Shown one piece after another: positions 44,342 through 53,397 of a DNA stretch of 64,000 nt. Each line of letters starts with the position of its first letter. The first letter of the stretch is position 1. The DNA comes from Zhongshania aquatica (lineage in GTDB: Bacteria > Pseudomonadota > Gammaproteobacteria > Pseudomonadales > Spongiibacteraceae), in NCBI RefSeq assembly GCF_027257955.1, contig NZ_JANZNQ010000002.1, forward strand, positions 124,001 to 188,000. The letters run 5' to 3'. The position numbers and the translations under genes are program-made. The notes under the pieces were generated by a model, which did no database searches, was not told the origin of the DNA, and saw only the letters and a program-made list of their open reading frames with translations.

Positions 44342-46882
44342 GTGAAGAGATTAACGCCTATAGTATCTGGACTGTGTGCATTCACAGTCTCAATGAGCAA
44401 TCCAGCTTTCTCTCAAACCGAGGCTAAAAAGAGCGGTTTTGCCCTCGAAGAAGTGATTGTCACGGCCCAAAAGAAAGCGGAATCACTTCAGGACACCCCC
44501 ATTTCACTGACTGCGTTCGGTGAAGAGCGTCTAGAAATCGACGGTATCAGTAATCTCGGTGATATCGGCTCAAAAGTGCCTAGTTTGACCATCGAGCCTT
44601 TCCCGATCAACAACGCCACACTAAGGATATTTATACGCGGTATTGGTATTGCCGATGTACAGGTGACTCAAGACCCACCGGTAGGCATCTATGTTGACGG
44701 AGTTTATATTGCCCGCTCCACCGGTACTGCCCTAGACGTTGCTGAGTTACAGCGTATAGAAGTTCTACGCGGGCCTCAGGGAACCCTATACGGTCGCAAT
44801 ACGACCGGCGGTGCTATTAACTTAGTGACCAAGCGCCCAACAACCGACGCTTTTGAGTTTAAACAAAAGTTCACTGTTGGTAATCGCGGCCTGTTTACCT
44901 CTAAAACCTCAGCCAATATCCCACTGAGTGACACCATAGCAGCCAAAGTGGCCTACCTCACCACGCAGTCGGACGGCTTTATAGAAAATACTGGCCCAGG
45001 CGGGGATTTTGGCGACAAAGACGTCAACGGTTACCGAATAGATCTGCGCTGGGATATTAGTAGCACCATGTCTCTGGACTACGCCTACGACAATTCTGGC
45101 TTTGAATATTACAACTACATGTATCAGTCGATAAATCCTGCGATACAGAACAAAGGTCAAGCGGAACCGATTCGAGAGTTTGCAGTAAGCGAATCTAAAC
45201 ACAGTGATAAACGATTCAGCAGTATGGCGACAGCAAGACCATTCGAGGCTTCAACCACTGACATCGAAGGTCACTCATTTATTTTGACCAAGGATTTTGA
45301 CAATTTCCAGTTTAAGTATATCGGTGCCTACCGAGAACTTAGAGATGCGTCCTACGCCGACTTGGGCGGCGGTCTAGGTTCAGAGGAGTACCGTGTTGAT
45401 TCCCATGAATATTGCGGCCCTTCGGTAACCGCACAAACAGGCGAAGACTGCTTGCCGCTAGTCATTCCGGTTATATCCCAAGAACAGTTTTCCCATGAAT
45501 TCCAGCTTAGCGGCTCTCTTTTTGATGACAGCGTAGACTACATAGTGGGCGCCTATTATTTTGAAGAAGAAGCCACTGAGAACAACTCACCGCTGCATCA
45601 CCAATTCAGCGCGAAAATAAGCGACGGCATTATCCCCATTCCCGTGCTGGGCGAAATCCTAGGCGGAGTGCTGATCGGCGCGGGTGACGTGCATCTGGTC
45701 AATATGCTGTCACAACGATACGACATTAAGAACGAAGCCAAAGCGATCTTTGGTCAGTTCACTTGGACACCAGATTTATTCGATAAGCGCATGCACCTAA
45801 CGTTTGGCGCTCGTTATTCGGACGATTCACGCGAAGCACTTAAAAATCAAACAGACAAAACATATATTGAAGTGCGGAGCCTTGATCTCGCCATCGATAC
45901 AGAAAATCTTAGCGCGCTCTCACCCGTGCTTGAGCAAGCTGGATTTTTATTACCCGGCGACCGCAGCTTCGACAACGTAAAGGGTCAAAAAGATTTCAAC
46001 GATGCCTCCTTTAGCTTTATCGGTGAATTTGACTTAACTGACGATGTCAATATCTACGGTAAGTTCGTGCAAGCCTACAAGTCCGGCGGCTTTAACACAC
46101 GCGACCCGCAGCGCGGCAGTACTGGCGTTGCTAGTGGTACGCCCGGCAAGGGAGACGACACCGCAACCGCAGCGGGAGACGGCAATGTATATGGATTCGG
46201 TTTTGCTGACGGCTTTGACGAAGAGCGGGTTGCATCTCTAGAAGCCGGTATAAAAAGCGAGCTAATGGATCGTCGCTTGCGTATCAACGCCAATATTTTC
46301 TACAGCGAATACACCGACATTCAGCTTAACTTTATTCTTGGCGGCACCGTTGCTGATACTAAAGTGACCAATGCCGGTGAAGCAGAAATGCGTGGTGTAG
46401 AAACTGACATCACCTTCCTTGCTACAGAAAACCTCATGCTCATGCTGAACTATGCCTTCTTAGATGCAGAAGTAACCAAGGCGATAGATGAGTTTGGCAA
46501 TGACCTCACCGATAGCTTCGGTTTCTATTCGGCACCGGGACAGTCCTACACAGCATCAGCCGACTACACTGTTGGTCAATACGATTGGGGACAATTAGCC
46601 GTAAACCTAAGCTACAACTATATGGACAACCGTCGCGGCGGTGTTAGAACCGACAATGCTAAAAACGTTTATATTGGCGAGTATGGTCTAATTAACGGCC
46701 GTATTAGCTTCAGCGAAATCCCGGTGAGCAAATACGGCACGCTCTATGTTGGGCTTTGGGGTAAAAACTTGAGCGACGAGGAGTTTGAGATCACCGCAGT
46801 AGATAACCTGCCGCATAGTGACCGCACCGTCATCTGGGGTGACCCGAGAAGCTACGGTATCGACTTAATATACCAATACTAA
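44342..46882 (+). CDS. TonB-dependent outer membrane receptor
   Basis: An 846-residue receptor with signal peptide (cleavage near NPAFS), a TonB box-like FALEEVIVTAQKK, the plug domain (about 45-170, with LRGPQGTLYGRNTTGGAIN) and a 22-strand beta-barrel ending in GIDLIYQY. The long QDTPISLTAFGEERL and KAESLQDTPI style is shared with the large marine and sphingomonad receptor group often linked to steroids, aromatics or terpenoids rather than siderophores. GGGAG precedes GTG 44342. It stands alone, ended by a strong bidirectional terminator. The ligand is unknown. Confidence 0.92.
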   Translation: MKRLTPIVSGLCAFTVSMSNPAFSQTEAKKSGFALEEVIVTAQKKAESLQDTPISLTAFGEERLEIDGISNLGDIGSKVPSLTIEPFPINNATLRIFIRGIGIADVQVTQDPPVGIYVDGVYIARSTGTALDVAELQRIEVLRGPQGTLYGRNTTGGAINLVTKRPTTDAFEFKQKFTVGNRGLFTSKTSANIPLSDTIAAKVAYLTTQSDGFIENTGPGGDFGDKDVNGYRIDLRWDISSTMSLDYAYDNSGFEYYNYMYQSINPAIQNKGQAEPIREFAVSESKHSDKRFSSMATARPFEASTTDIEGHSFILTKDFDNFQFKYIGAYRELRDASYADLGGGLGSEEYRVDSHEYCGPSVTAQTGEDCLPLVIPVISQEQFSHEFQLSGSLFDDSVDYIVGAYYFEEEATENNSPLHHQFSAKISDGIIPIPVLGEILGGVLIGAGDVHLVNMLSQRYDIKNEAKAIFGQFTWTPDLFDKRMHLTFGARYSDDSREALKNQTDKTYIEVRSLDLAIDTENLSALSPVLEQAGFLLPGDRSFDNVKGQKDFNDASFSFIGEFDLTDDVNIYGKFVQAYKSGGFNTRDPQRGSTGVASGTPGKGDDTATAAGDGNVYGFGFADGFDEERVASLEAGIKSELMDRRLRINANIFYSEYTDIQLNFILGGTVADTKVTNAGEAEMRGVETDITFLATENLMLMLNYAFLDAEVTKAIDEFGNDLTDSFGFYSAPGQSYTASADYTVGQYDWGQLAVNLSYNYMDNRRGGVRTDNAKNVYIGEYGLINGRISFSEIPVSKYGTLYVGLWGKNLSDEEFEITAVDNLPHSDRTVIWGDPRSYGIDLIYQY

Positions 46883-46895
46883 AATCACATGTATT

Positions 46896-46923
46896 AAAAA
46901 AGGCAGCCTAGGCTGCCTTTTTT
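46896..46923. terminator. Bidirectional rho-independent terminator
   Basis: A six-A run, GGCAGCC, TA, GGCTGCC and a six-T run form one perfect 28-bp palindrome. It lies between the TonB receptor stop and the end of the convergent anti-sigma gene, serving both strands. Confidence 0.92.
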
Positions 46924-46959
46924 AATTCTTTTCATATTGCTCACTGCAACAAGATAACA

Positions 46960-47646
46960 CTACATACCTACAAACGGTTGAATCAACTTAGCCAACCACC
47001 CTTTAAAGGCAAGCGGCGCGTCCATTCCCGCTAAGCAAATGCAATCCATGTCGTCAAACGCGACGGGTTGGTGTTCGGTACTGCCATCTAAATCAGCCAC
47101 ATCCCCTGCGTGGAACTCGCCCACCGCGTCACTGTACCCCCCTCTCAAGATTAGGGTTAGCTCGTTACCACGGTGACTATGCACTGGCATTTTTTGACCG
47201 GCCGCAATCCGCAACAAACGCGCCTGACCTTCGTCGCAGTCTAGAACAATTTGTTTCAATCCCGGCGCAATGGTTTTCTTCCATGGCAAAGCGTCAAAAT
47301 CATCGGCATTCAGTAAATTTACGAGCAAGGACGGCATGGCAGTGGCCCGAGGTGTCTTTTCCACTGAACCACTAGCCATAAAATCTACACTATCAGCAGA
47401 ATTTCTACCTTGTACCTGCTGCTCGAGCATTTTCAGCACATTATCTCTTGCTCGCTCAGACAAGGATTTCGGCGTTAACGCCGACATCAATTCGCCACCC
47501 AACTCCTCCCCCGCACGAACCTGCGAGCGGCACCGCGAGCAAGACTGTAAATGACATCCCACCACAAGGGCTAACGCGGCGGGCAGAGAACCCGCTGAGT
47601 AGCTAAGCAATGTATCTTCATGGGGATGATGTTCTATACGGCTCAT
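46960..47646 (-). CDS. ChrR-type anti-sigma factor
   Basis: A 228-residue protein. The N-terminal anti-sigma domain has the zinc ligands His6/His7, His32, Cys36 and Cys39 (CHLQSCSRCRSQ), matching the H-x3-C-x2-C pattern of Rhodobacter ChrR. The C-terminal cupin (about 135-225) carries metal-type residues in MPVHSHRGNELTLILRGG and STEHQPV. ChrR proteins release RpoE-like sigma factors on singlet oxygen or organic peroxide stress. It overlaps the sigma gene stop (ATGA), so sigma and anti-sigma are translationally coupled. Confidence 0.9.
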   Translation of the reverse strand: MSRIEHHPHEDTLLSYSAGSLPAALALVVGCHLQSCSRCRSQVRAGEELGGELMSALTPKSLSERARDNVLKMLEQQVQGRNSADSVDFMASGSVEKTPRATAMPSLLVNLLNADDFDALPWKKTIAPGLKQIVLDCDEGQARLLRIAAGQKMPVHSHRGNELTLILRGGYSDAVGEFHAGDVADLDGSTEHQPVAFDDMDCICLAGMDAPLAFKGWLAKLIQPFVGM

Positions 47647-48206
47647 ACGCCACTTTCTCCAAAATGCTGACGAAACGCTTTGATCGCCAGTCGTAAACTC
47701 GACTTCACACTACCTAGGGGCATACCCGTTTCTTCGGCAATCTCACTGTGACTTTTGCCCTCATAATAGGATTTGTACACAACTTGGGCCTGATTCAATG
47801 GCAAGGTGTCTAATACCGCCTTAAGCCGTTCTCCATCTGCATTTAATCGAACCTCAGAATCCGTCGTCTCCTCTAAGTTTTCGTCAGACTCGTAGGCAAT
47901 ACCACGCTGTTTTCGCAGCTTATCTATCCACAAATTCCTCGCCACTCGGAACAACCAAGTGCTTACCGCAGCCTTGTCTCGATGATAAAGATGGGCTTTA
48001 TTCCACAATGCCAACAAAGCCTCTTGCGCAAGATCCTCTGCCATCGACGAGGCAGCGCCTTGCCCCAGTAAATAAGCATTTACTCGAGGCGAAAAATGAT
48101 CAAACAACAACATAAAACTACTTTTATCGCGACTTTCAGCAACGCGGGCCATACAATCAGCCCAAAATTCCCCATTGCGTTCCGGTTCGGCGGCATTATC
48201 TGCCAT
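47643..48206 (-). CDS. ECF sigma factor of the RpoE-ChrR type
   Basis: A 187-residue sigma-70 family factor. Region 2 includes AEDLAQEALLALWNKAHLYH and VSTWLFRVARNLWIDKLR; region 4 includes LPLNQAQVVYKSYYEGKSHSEIAEETGMPLGSVKSSLRLA. Paired with a ChrR-type anti-sigma, it belongs to the group of R. sphaeroides RpoE (ECF11-like). A matching promoter (TGATCT, 18 bp, TAAGA) lies just upstream, so it probably activates itself. It is expected to turn on photo-oxidative stress genes; none of the classical targets is adjacent. Confidence 0.92.
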   Translation of the reverse strand: MADNAAEPERNGEFWADCMARVAESRDKSSFMLLFDHFSPRVNAYLLGQGAASSMAEDLAQEALLALWNKAHLYHRDKAAVSTWLFRVARNLWIDKLRKQRGIAYESDENLEETTDSEVRLNADGERLKAVLDTLPLNQAQVVYKSYYEGKSHSEIAEETGMPLGSVKSSLRLAIKAFRQHFGESGV

Positions 48207-48229
48207 AGATAAACCCCTTAGTTCAGGCC

Positions 48230-48258
48230 TCTTACGCTGCCTGTAGACTTTTAGATCA
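48230..48258 (-). promoter_or_regulatory. Putative autoregulated ECF promoter of the sigma gene
   Basis: On the minus strand, TGATCT (48258-48253) is followed after exactly 18 bp by TAAGA (48234-48230), 24 bp before the sigma ATG. I recall the R. sphaeroides RpoE promoters as TGATCC and TAAGA with about 18 bp between. The site overlaps the last codons of the upstream DoxX gene, giving the sigma gene its own promoter. Confidence 0.6.
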
Positions 48259-48634
48259 GCTTTCGATCACTATTACCTGTTGACCATAAAATGCCAGCTA
48301 TTAGTACAAATTGCAGTGGAATACGCAACCAAAGTAACTCTGGCGCAATCGAACCGCCAAATATTGGCACATCGCTTATTGCTTGGTAAATATTCGCGGG
48401 TAAGACTAACAAACAATAAGCCGCCGCCGCTCGGCCGGTAAATGAACGCGTGCTAGGCAGCAACATACCTACAACCAGCGCGAACTCCACTACGCCGGTT
48501 AGTAGCACAATCGCCGTTGGCCACGGTAAAAACGGTGGCACAATACCAGCAAAGTCGTCGGTAAGTACAAAGTGGGCAATACCACCGAAAAAAAACACGG
48601 CGCAAACCAAAACTCGAATGACAATTTTAAGCAT
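48251..48634 (-). CDS. DoxX-family membrane protein
   Basis: A 127-residue protein with four membrane helices. It fits the DoxX/DoxD superfamily: an N-terminal AVFFFGGIAHF helix, the FLPWPTAIVLLTGVVEFALVVGMLLP loop-helix with the conserved Glu, then LVLPANIYQAI. Relatives occur near oxidative-stress regulators. It lies 44 bp before the ECF sigma gene and may be co-transcribed with it, although the sigma gene has its own promoter. Confidence 0.82.
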   Translation of the reverse strand: MLKIVIRVLVCAVFFFGGIAHFVLTDDFAGIVPPFLPWPTAIVLLTGVVEFALVVGMLLPSTRSFTGRAAAAYCLLVLPANIYQAISDVPIFGGSIAPELLWLRIPLQFVLIAGILWSTGNSDRKLI

Positions 48635-48815
48635 ACACAGACCTATTCAACTGCTAACCCTTCTTTTAAAGACTATTATTTTCAAATACACAGATATTCG
48701 GTCTAGCAACGCCGTGTAATAAAACAACAAGATTAGCACATACCAACCTAATAATTAGCATTGCCGCTGTCGTCTCACAGCTATACCATTGAGACTGCAA
48801 AAAACGGAGAAAAAC

Positions 48816-49826
48816 ATGCGTTTGCCTAGTGCTAAATCGATGCCAGACCTTATTGGCAACACACCATTGCTTCACCTTAAGCAGGTATCAGAACTCACCG
48901 GCTGCACCATCCTCGGGAAAGCAGAATTTTTAAACCCAGGCGGGTCGGTAAAAGATCGCACTGCGCTGGGGATTATCCGCGATGCGGAGAGCAAAGGAAC
49001 CTTGCGCCCCGGTGGCACCATTGTTGAAGGCACCGCTGGCAACACCGGCATAGGGCTCACATTAATTGCCAATGCCCTTGGCTACCGCAGTGTCGTCGTT
49101 ATGCCACACAGTCAAAGTCGCGAAAAAATAGAACTACTCGATTTATACGGTGCAGATCTTCGCCTTGTCGCGGCAACAAGTTACAGCGATCCCAATCATT
49201 ATATTCATACTGCTCGCCGCCTTGCGGAAAGCTTAAATGAAACTGAGCCCCACGGCGCCGTGTGGGCTCGGCAATTTGATAATACTGCCAACTGCGATAT
49301 TCACGAGACGACCACCGGTCAAGAGATTTGGGAACAAACCGGGGGAAATATAGATGGCTTCATTTGCGCTGTTGGAACGGGCGGCACCCTCGCCGGCGTC
49401 AGTCGTGCGTTAAAATCCCACAAGCCCGACGTGACCATCGGCATTGCCGACCCAATGGGTTCCTCACTTTATAATTATTTCACCACTGGAGAACTGCGGG
49501 GCGAGGGTCGATCCATCGCCGAGGGTATAGGCATCAGTCTAGTCACCGATAATTTACGTCAGGCGATGGTCGATGAAGCATTTGAAATCAGCGACGCCGA
49601 AGCTCTGCCGTACATCTTTAATATTCTTCGTCACGAAGGTTTGTGCCTTGGTGGCTCATCTGCCATCAACATTGCCGGCGCGGTCAAACTTGCTCGCAAA
49701 CTTGGCCCCGGTCATACCATTGTCACTATTTTGTGCGACTACGGTGACCGCTATAAGAGCAAATTATTTAATCCGGTGTTCCTAGAGAATATGGGGCTAC
49801 CCGCGCCCGACTGGATGCGAAACTAA
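48816..49826 (+). CDS. cysK: Cysteine synthase A (O-acetylserine sulfhydrylase), PLP-dependent
   Basis: A 336-residue fold-type II PLP enzyme. The PLP lysine is in NPGGSVKDRTALGI, the substrate loop is GTAGNTGIGL and the phosphate-binding loop is AVGTGGTLAG. It is somewhat longer than E. coli CysK and ends LGPGHTIVTILCDYGDRYKSKLF, as in the longer CysK-like enzymes. ATG 48816 has CGGAG nine bases upstream; a frame extension to 48789 has none. It catalyses cysteine formation from O-acetylserine and sulfide. An alternative is a cystathionine-synthase-like activity, so the symbol is provisional. It stands alone. Confidence 0.85.
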   Translation: MRLPSAKSMPDLIGNTPLLHLKQVSELTGCTILGKAEFLNPGGSVKDRTALGIIRDAESKGTLRPGGTIVEGTAGNTGIGLTLIANALGYRSVVVMPHSQSREKIELLDLYGADLRLVAATSYSDPNHYIHTARRLAESLNETEPHGAVWARQFDNTANCDIHETTTGQEIWEQTGGNIDGFICAVGTGGTLAGVSRALKSHKPDVTIGIADPMGSSLYNYFTTGELRGEGRSIAEGIGISLVTDNLRQAMVDEAFEISDAEALPYIFNILRHEGLCLGGSSAINIAGAVKLARKLGPGHTIVTILCDYGDRYKSKLFNPVFLENMGLPAPDWMRN

Positions 49827-49910
49827 TACAGGCGCGCCGAGGCGGCACTCCGCCGCCAATGCCTACTTGGGCCCAACAAGAATATTCTAGCAAACTGAGT
49901 TTATCTAACT

Positions 49911-51149
49911 ATGTCGCAATGCCCCTTTGCCAACCTGTTAAGCCCAGACACCTACGCACAAGGAATGCCCTACGAGGCGCTTAAAGCGATACGCCAACAG
50001 GGTTCTGTAGTCAAACTTGACGATCCACTAACCGGCGTACCCTATTGGGCAGTAGTTGGCCAGCAAGAGTTAGATTTTGTCAGTAAAAATCCCGCGCTGT
50101 TTTCGTCGGCTAAGCGAACAGCCTTTCCGATGGAAATCCCTCAGGACGAGGTCGATTTTATCCATTGTCACACCATCATCAATATGGATCCACCCAGACA
50201 CCAAAAAGTGCGACGCATTGTTCGCGAGGCCTTTACACCTAAACGCGTAAACACCTACGAACCCGCATTTAGAGATCACGCTAAACGCATCCTAGATCGG
50301 GTTGTCGCACGCGGCGAGTGCGAATTCGTGGAAGAAATAGCTGCGGAGCTCCCCCTTGTGGCGATTCTAGAGCTACTCGGCGTACCCATTGAAGATCGCA
50401 AACAATTTTTTGACTGGACGAATACCATGATGTTTGCCGACGACCCCGACATGGCCGTTAGCGTTGAAGATGGTCAAATTGCTGCGGGCGAGTGCATTAA
50501 TTACTCACTCAAACTCGCCGCCCAACATCGTGAGCACCCCATGAGAAATATTACTGGGGCATTACTGAATGGCACGGTAGACGACGAACCAATCTCTGAA
50601 GAAGATTTTGCGTGGATGTTCATCCTTATTTTGGTTGGTGGTAATGAGTCGACGCGCACAGTTATCTCCCAAGGCATGCGGCTACTAATGGAACACCCAG
50701 ACCAACTTGAGTATCTCGTTCAGAACCCCGATAAAATCACCCACGCCATCGACGAAATACTCCGTTTTAATACCGCGTTTATTCAAATGCGTAGAACCGC
50801 GACCGAAGACATCGAGCTCGGCGGCCAGCAGATTAGCGCTGGCGACAAAATCATACTGCACTATCATGCCGTCAATCACTCCGAAGCGGTTTTTGGCGAT
50901 GACGCCATGAGTTTTGATGTACGACGCAGCGAGCGAATGCCGAAACTCAGCCAACAAATACGCTCCTTTGGCATAGGTCAGCACTTTTGCATTGGTTCAC
51001 ATCTGGCAAGGCTTGAGCTACAGGTGATGTTTGAAGAAATAATTCCACGTCTTCGAAACCCTAAATTACGTAGCGACATAGCTTATACTCGCTCATATTT
51101 CGTGAATGGCATCAAAAACATGCATATTAGCTTCGATGTCAGCCGCTAA
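49911..51149 (+). CDS. Cytochrome P450
   Basis: A 412-residue bacterial P450. The heme loop is SFGIGQHFCIGSHLARLELQ, the K-helix ExxR is EILR, the I-helix reads GGNESTRTVIS, and the substrate region MDPPRHQKVRRIV is present. It resembles sterol/cholesterol and fatty-acid P450s of the CYP125/142-type group more than CYP153, but no subfamily is claimed. No ferredoxin or reductase gene adjoins it; the pair at 61.9-63.5 kb could serve it. It is transcribed alone, 85 bp after cysteine synthase. Confidence 0.9.
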   Translation: MSQCPFANLLSPDTYAQGMPYEALKAIRQQGSVVKLDDPLTGVPYWAVVGQQELDFVSKNPALFSSAKRTAFPMEIPQDEVDFIHCHTIINMDPPRHQKVRRIVREAFTPKRVNTYEPAFRDHAKRILDRVVARGECEFVEEIAAELPLVAILELLGVPIEDRKQFFDWTNTMMFADDPDMAVSVEDGQIAAGECINYSLKLAAQHREHPMRNITGALLNGTVDDEPISEEDFAWMFILILVGGNESTRTVISQGMRLLMEHPDQLEYLVQNPDKITHAIDEILRFNTAFIQMRRTATEDIELGGQQISAGDKIILHYHAVNHSEAVFGDDAMSFDVRRSERMPKLSQQIRSFGIGQHFCIGSHLARLELQVMFEEIIPRLRNPKLRSDIAYTRSYFVNGIKNMHISFDVSR

Positions 51150-51223
51150 TTTTATCAATTTCACCTTATACTCATCTACTGAAAACCTTAAGTGTCTAAT
51201 GAGTGAACAAAAGGAATAGCGAC

Positions 51224-51796
51224 ATGGAAATTGGTTTTATTATCAGCCTTTGTCTTCTGGTTTTTGCCATTGCCTATGTGGCCATGCTTTATAACGGTTT
51301 GGTAAACCTAAAACACAATGTTGCCAAACATTTGGCCAACATCGACGTTCTATTAAAGCAGCGACACGATGAACTACCCAAGCTTATTGAAACCTGCAAG
51401 CAGTACATGCGTCATGAACAGGAAACACTGACCAAGGTTATCGCAGCAAGACAAAACGTCGCTGACGCTCAGTCGAACCAAGACATGAAAGCGCTGGGCC
51501 AAGCGGAAACAGGTCTACGCGCATCAATGGGTCAACTATTTGCCCTAGCCGAAAACTACCCAGATCTAAAAGCAGACAGTACTTTCACCAATTTACAAGG
51601 CCGTATATCCGCCCTCGAAAATGCTATTGCTGACCGACGCGAGGTGTATAACGAGGCGGTAAATAACAACAATGTCCGTATCGAGCAATTCCCCGACGTC
51701 ATCATTGCCCGTTGGTTTAATTTCAAAGCCTTTGAATTACTGCAATTCAAAAAAGAAGAAATCACCGACATCAACGTAAAATCACTGTTTAGCTAG
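51224..51796 (+). CDS. lemA: LemA-family protein
   Basis: A 190-residue protein with one N-terminal membrane helix (IGFIISLCLLVFAIAYVAML) and the LemA helical domain: YNGLVNLKHNVAKHLANIDVLLKQRHDELPKL, then LQGRISALENAIADRREVYNEAVNNNNVRIEQFPDVIIA, which is diagnostic. AAGGAA precedes ATG 51224; a GTG at 51203 is less likely. The exact role is unknown; bacterial LemA proteins occur with GIDE-like or Htp-type membrane proteases. It is followed 2 bp later by the GIDE-like gene. Confidence 0.92.
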   Translation: MEIGFIISLCLLVFAIAYVAMLYNGLVNLKHNVAKHLANIDVLLKQRHDELPKLIETCKQYMRHEQETLTKVIAARQNVADAQSNQDMKALGQAETGLRASMGQLFALAENYPDLKADSTFTNLQGRISALENAIADRREVYNEAVNNNNVRIEQFPDVIIARWFNFKAFELLQFKKEEITDINVKSLFS

Positions 51797-51798
51797 CG

Positions 51799-52683
51799 AT
51801 GGAAGTAGACTTACTTACGCTGGCGATCTTCAGCGTCATATCCCTTGTTACTGCCTACGGCAGTATCAGCAGCCTGCTCGCCGCCAGAGTCATTGAAGAT
51901 ACACCCACATCCAAAATTCGCTCCGCCCACCAAGGTTATGTAGAGCTCATCGGCTTTGCTAAAACAGGCCTAGAACAAACGCTGTTTAGCGGACTAACCA
52001 ACACCCCCTGCATTTGGTTTCGCTATAATATCGAGCGCTACGAATCCTCAGGTAAAAACAGCAGCTGGCGCAGCATCGAGAAAAAAACCAGCACACAAGC
52101 TTTTATATTGAATGACGGCAGCGGTGATTGCTATGTAATGCCAAACCGCGCTGAGGTAAGCGCCATCCGTAAAAAAACATGGCACGGGAATTCACGCCAC
52201 CCTAGTGAGACAAAGGGAAGCAGTCTTTTCGGTAAGCGCTATCGCTACACCGAGGAAATGCTCTGCGCCGATGACCTTTTATATGTTATTGGACTTTTTG
52301 AAACCAGCCATCCACCCAGCCCAGCGGCCGTCGTAGAAGCCGAAATGGCAAAGATACTTGCCGATTGGAAGCAAGATTACGATAAACTAGTCGCCCGTTT
52401 TGATCGCAATAGCGACGGCAACATCGATCTTCAGGAATGGGAGCTGGTCCGCGCTGAAGCAATGCGTAAAGCCGAGCGCAATCAACGTAATGGCGTGGCA
52501 CTTGAACCAGTGCACACTATCAGTTATTCGCCCAATCGCCGCCAACCCTATATTATTGCAAGCTCAGAACCTGAATCGCTGAGTCGGCGCTATCGATGGC
52601 AAGCATTCGGACTCCTCCTCGCCAGTATCGGCTCTGCCGCAGCATTGGTGTGGATAATATTGCAACCGCAGAACACTTATTAA
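51799..52683 (+). CDS. GIDE-like membrane protein with an EF-hand
   Basis: A 294-residue protein: N-terminal membrane helix (about 7-27), a GIDE/BAM-type domain (about 30-180; LEQTLFSGLTNTPCIWFRYNIERYE, DGSGDCYVMPNRAEV), a helical insertion with one canonical EF-hand DRNSDGNIDLQEWE, and a C-terminal membrane helix. The GIDE domain is the non-RING part of the mitochondrial E3 ligase MUL1; bacterial versions have no ubiquitin system. It is coupled to lemA (2-bp gap). A calcium-sensing function is inferred from the EF-hand (D-x-N-x-D-x-N-x-D-x2-E). Confidence 0.78.
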   Translation: MEVDLLTLAIFSVISLVTAYGSISSLLAARVIEDTPTSKIRSAHQGYVELIGFAKTGLEQTLFSGLTNTPCIWFRYNIERYESSGKNSSWRSIEKKTSTQAFILNDGSGDCYVMPNRAEVSAIRKKTWHGNSRHPSETKGSSLFGKRYRYTEEMLCADDLLYVIGLFETSHPPSPAAVVEAEMAKILADWKQDYDKLVARFDRNSDGNIDLQEWELVRAEAMRKAERNQRNGVALEPVHTISYSPNRRQPYIIASSEPESLSRRYRWQAFGLLLASIGSAAALVWIILQPQNTY

Positions 52684-52711
52684 AAAAAGATCGAAAGACA
52701 AGGACAAGAAC

Positions 52712-53317
52712 ATGGCTACCCGCCGCAATACCAAAGAACGTATTCTCGACATTGCTGAAGACCTCTTCGCGCAACAAGGTTTTGGCGCCACATCAGTAAG
52801 CGAGATCGCCGTTCAGGTAGGCATCAGCAGCCCCGGTATTTATAAGCACTTTAACAATAAGTTCGATATCTACGAACAAGTTTGCCAAAGGCTGTTCGCA
52901 CCCCTCGCCGACGCAACCCGCGGTTTGACGGCCGACGCTGATTTCACCGAAACACGTCAGCAAATTCATCAAGTTATGTCATTACTGGCCAACAAACCAA
53001 ATACCGCTAGAATTGTTCAACACGCCACCCTCGCCAGAGACGAAACGCTGGATCTTCTGAGTGATCGCTGGTACCGGAAATTTTTTTCCACCATTAGTGA
53101 CCCGGCAAGCAACCCAGACAAAGAGTGGATCAACGTACCCACGGCTATGGCTTTCCACTGCATGATTTTGGGCTATGTGACGCTCGCGCCGTTGCACAAA
53201 TCTATCTTTGGTGTAGATCCACTTTTACCCGAACAACTCGAAGCTCAGCTGCAATTCCAGCAAGACATGGTTGACGGCTTAAGTGGCTTGGTACAAAAAC
53301 CCGTCAACAAAAAGTGA
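52712..53317 (+). CDS. TetR-family regulator
   Basis: A 201-residue regulator with the helix-turn-helix pattern TKERILDIAEDLFAQQGFGATSVSEIAVQVGISSPGIYKHFNNKFDIY. The C-terminal domain is variable and has no recognised ligand. AAGGA precedes ATG 52712. It follows the lemA-GIDE pair by 28 bp and is probably in the same transcript; no operator palindrome was seen upstream. Confidence 0.9.
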   Translation: MATRRNTKERILDIAEDLFAQQGFGATSVSEIAVQVGISSPGIYKHFNNKFDIYEQVCQRLFAPLADATRGLTADADFTETRQQIHQVMSLLANKPNTARIVQHATLARDETLDLLSDRWYRKFFSTISDPASNPDKEWINVPTAMAFHCMILGYVTLAPLHKSIFGVDPLLPEQLEAQLQFQQDMVDGLSGLVQKPVNKK

Positions 53318-53397
53318 GCTTGGCTTAGCGTGGCCTATGTAACTACGAAGTCTAAGTCACCTAGGTACTCAACATCACTTAGCTCGGCCTAAGCCAC

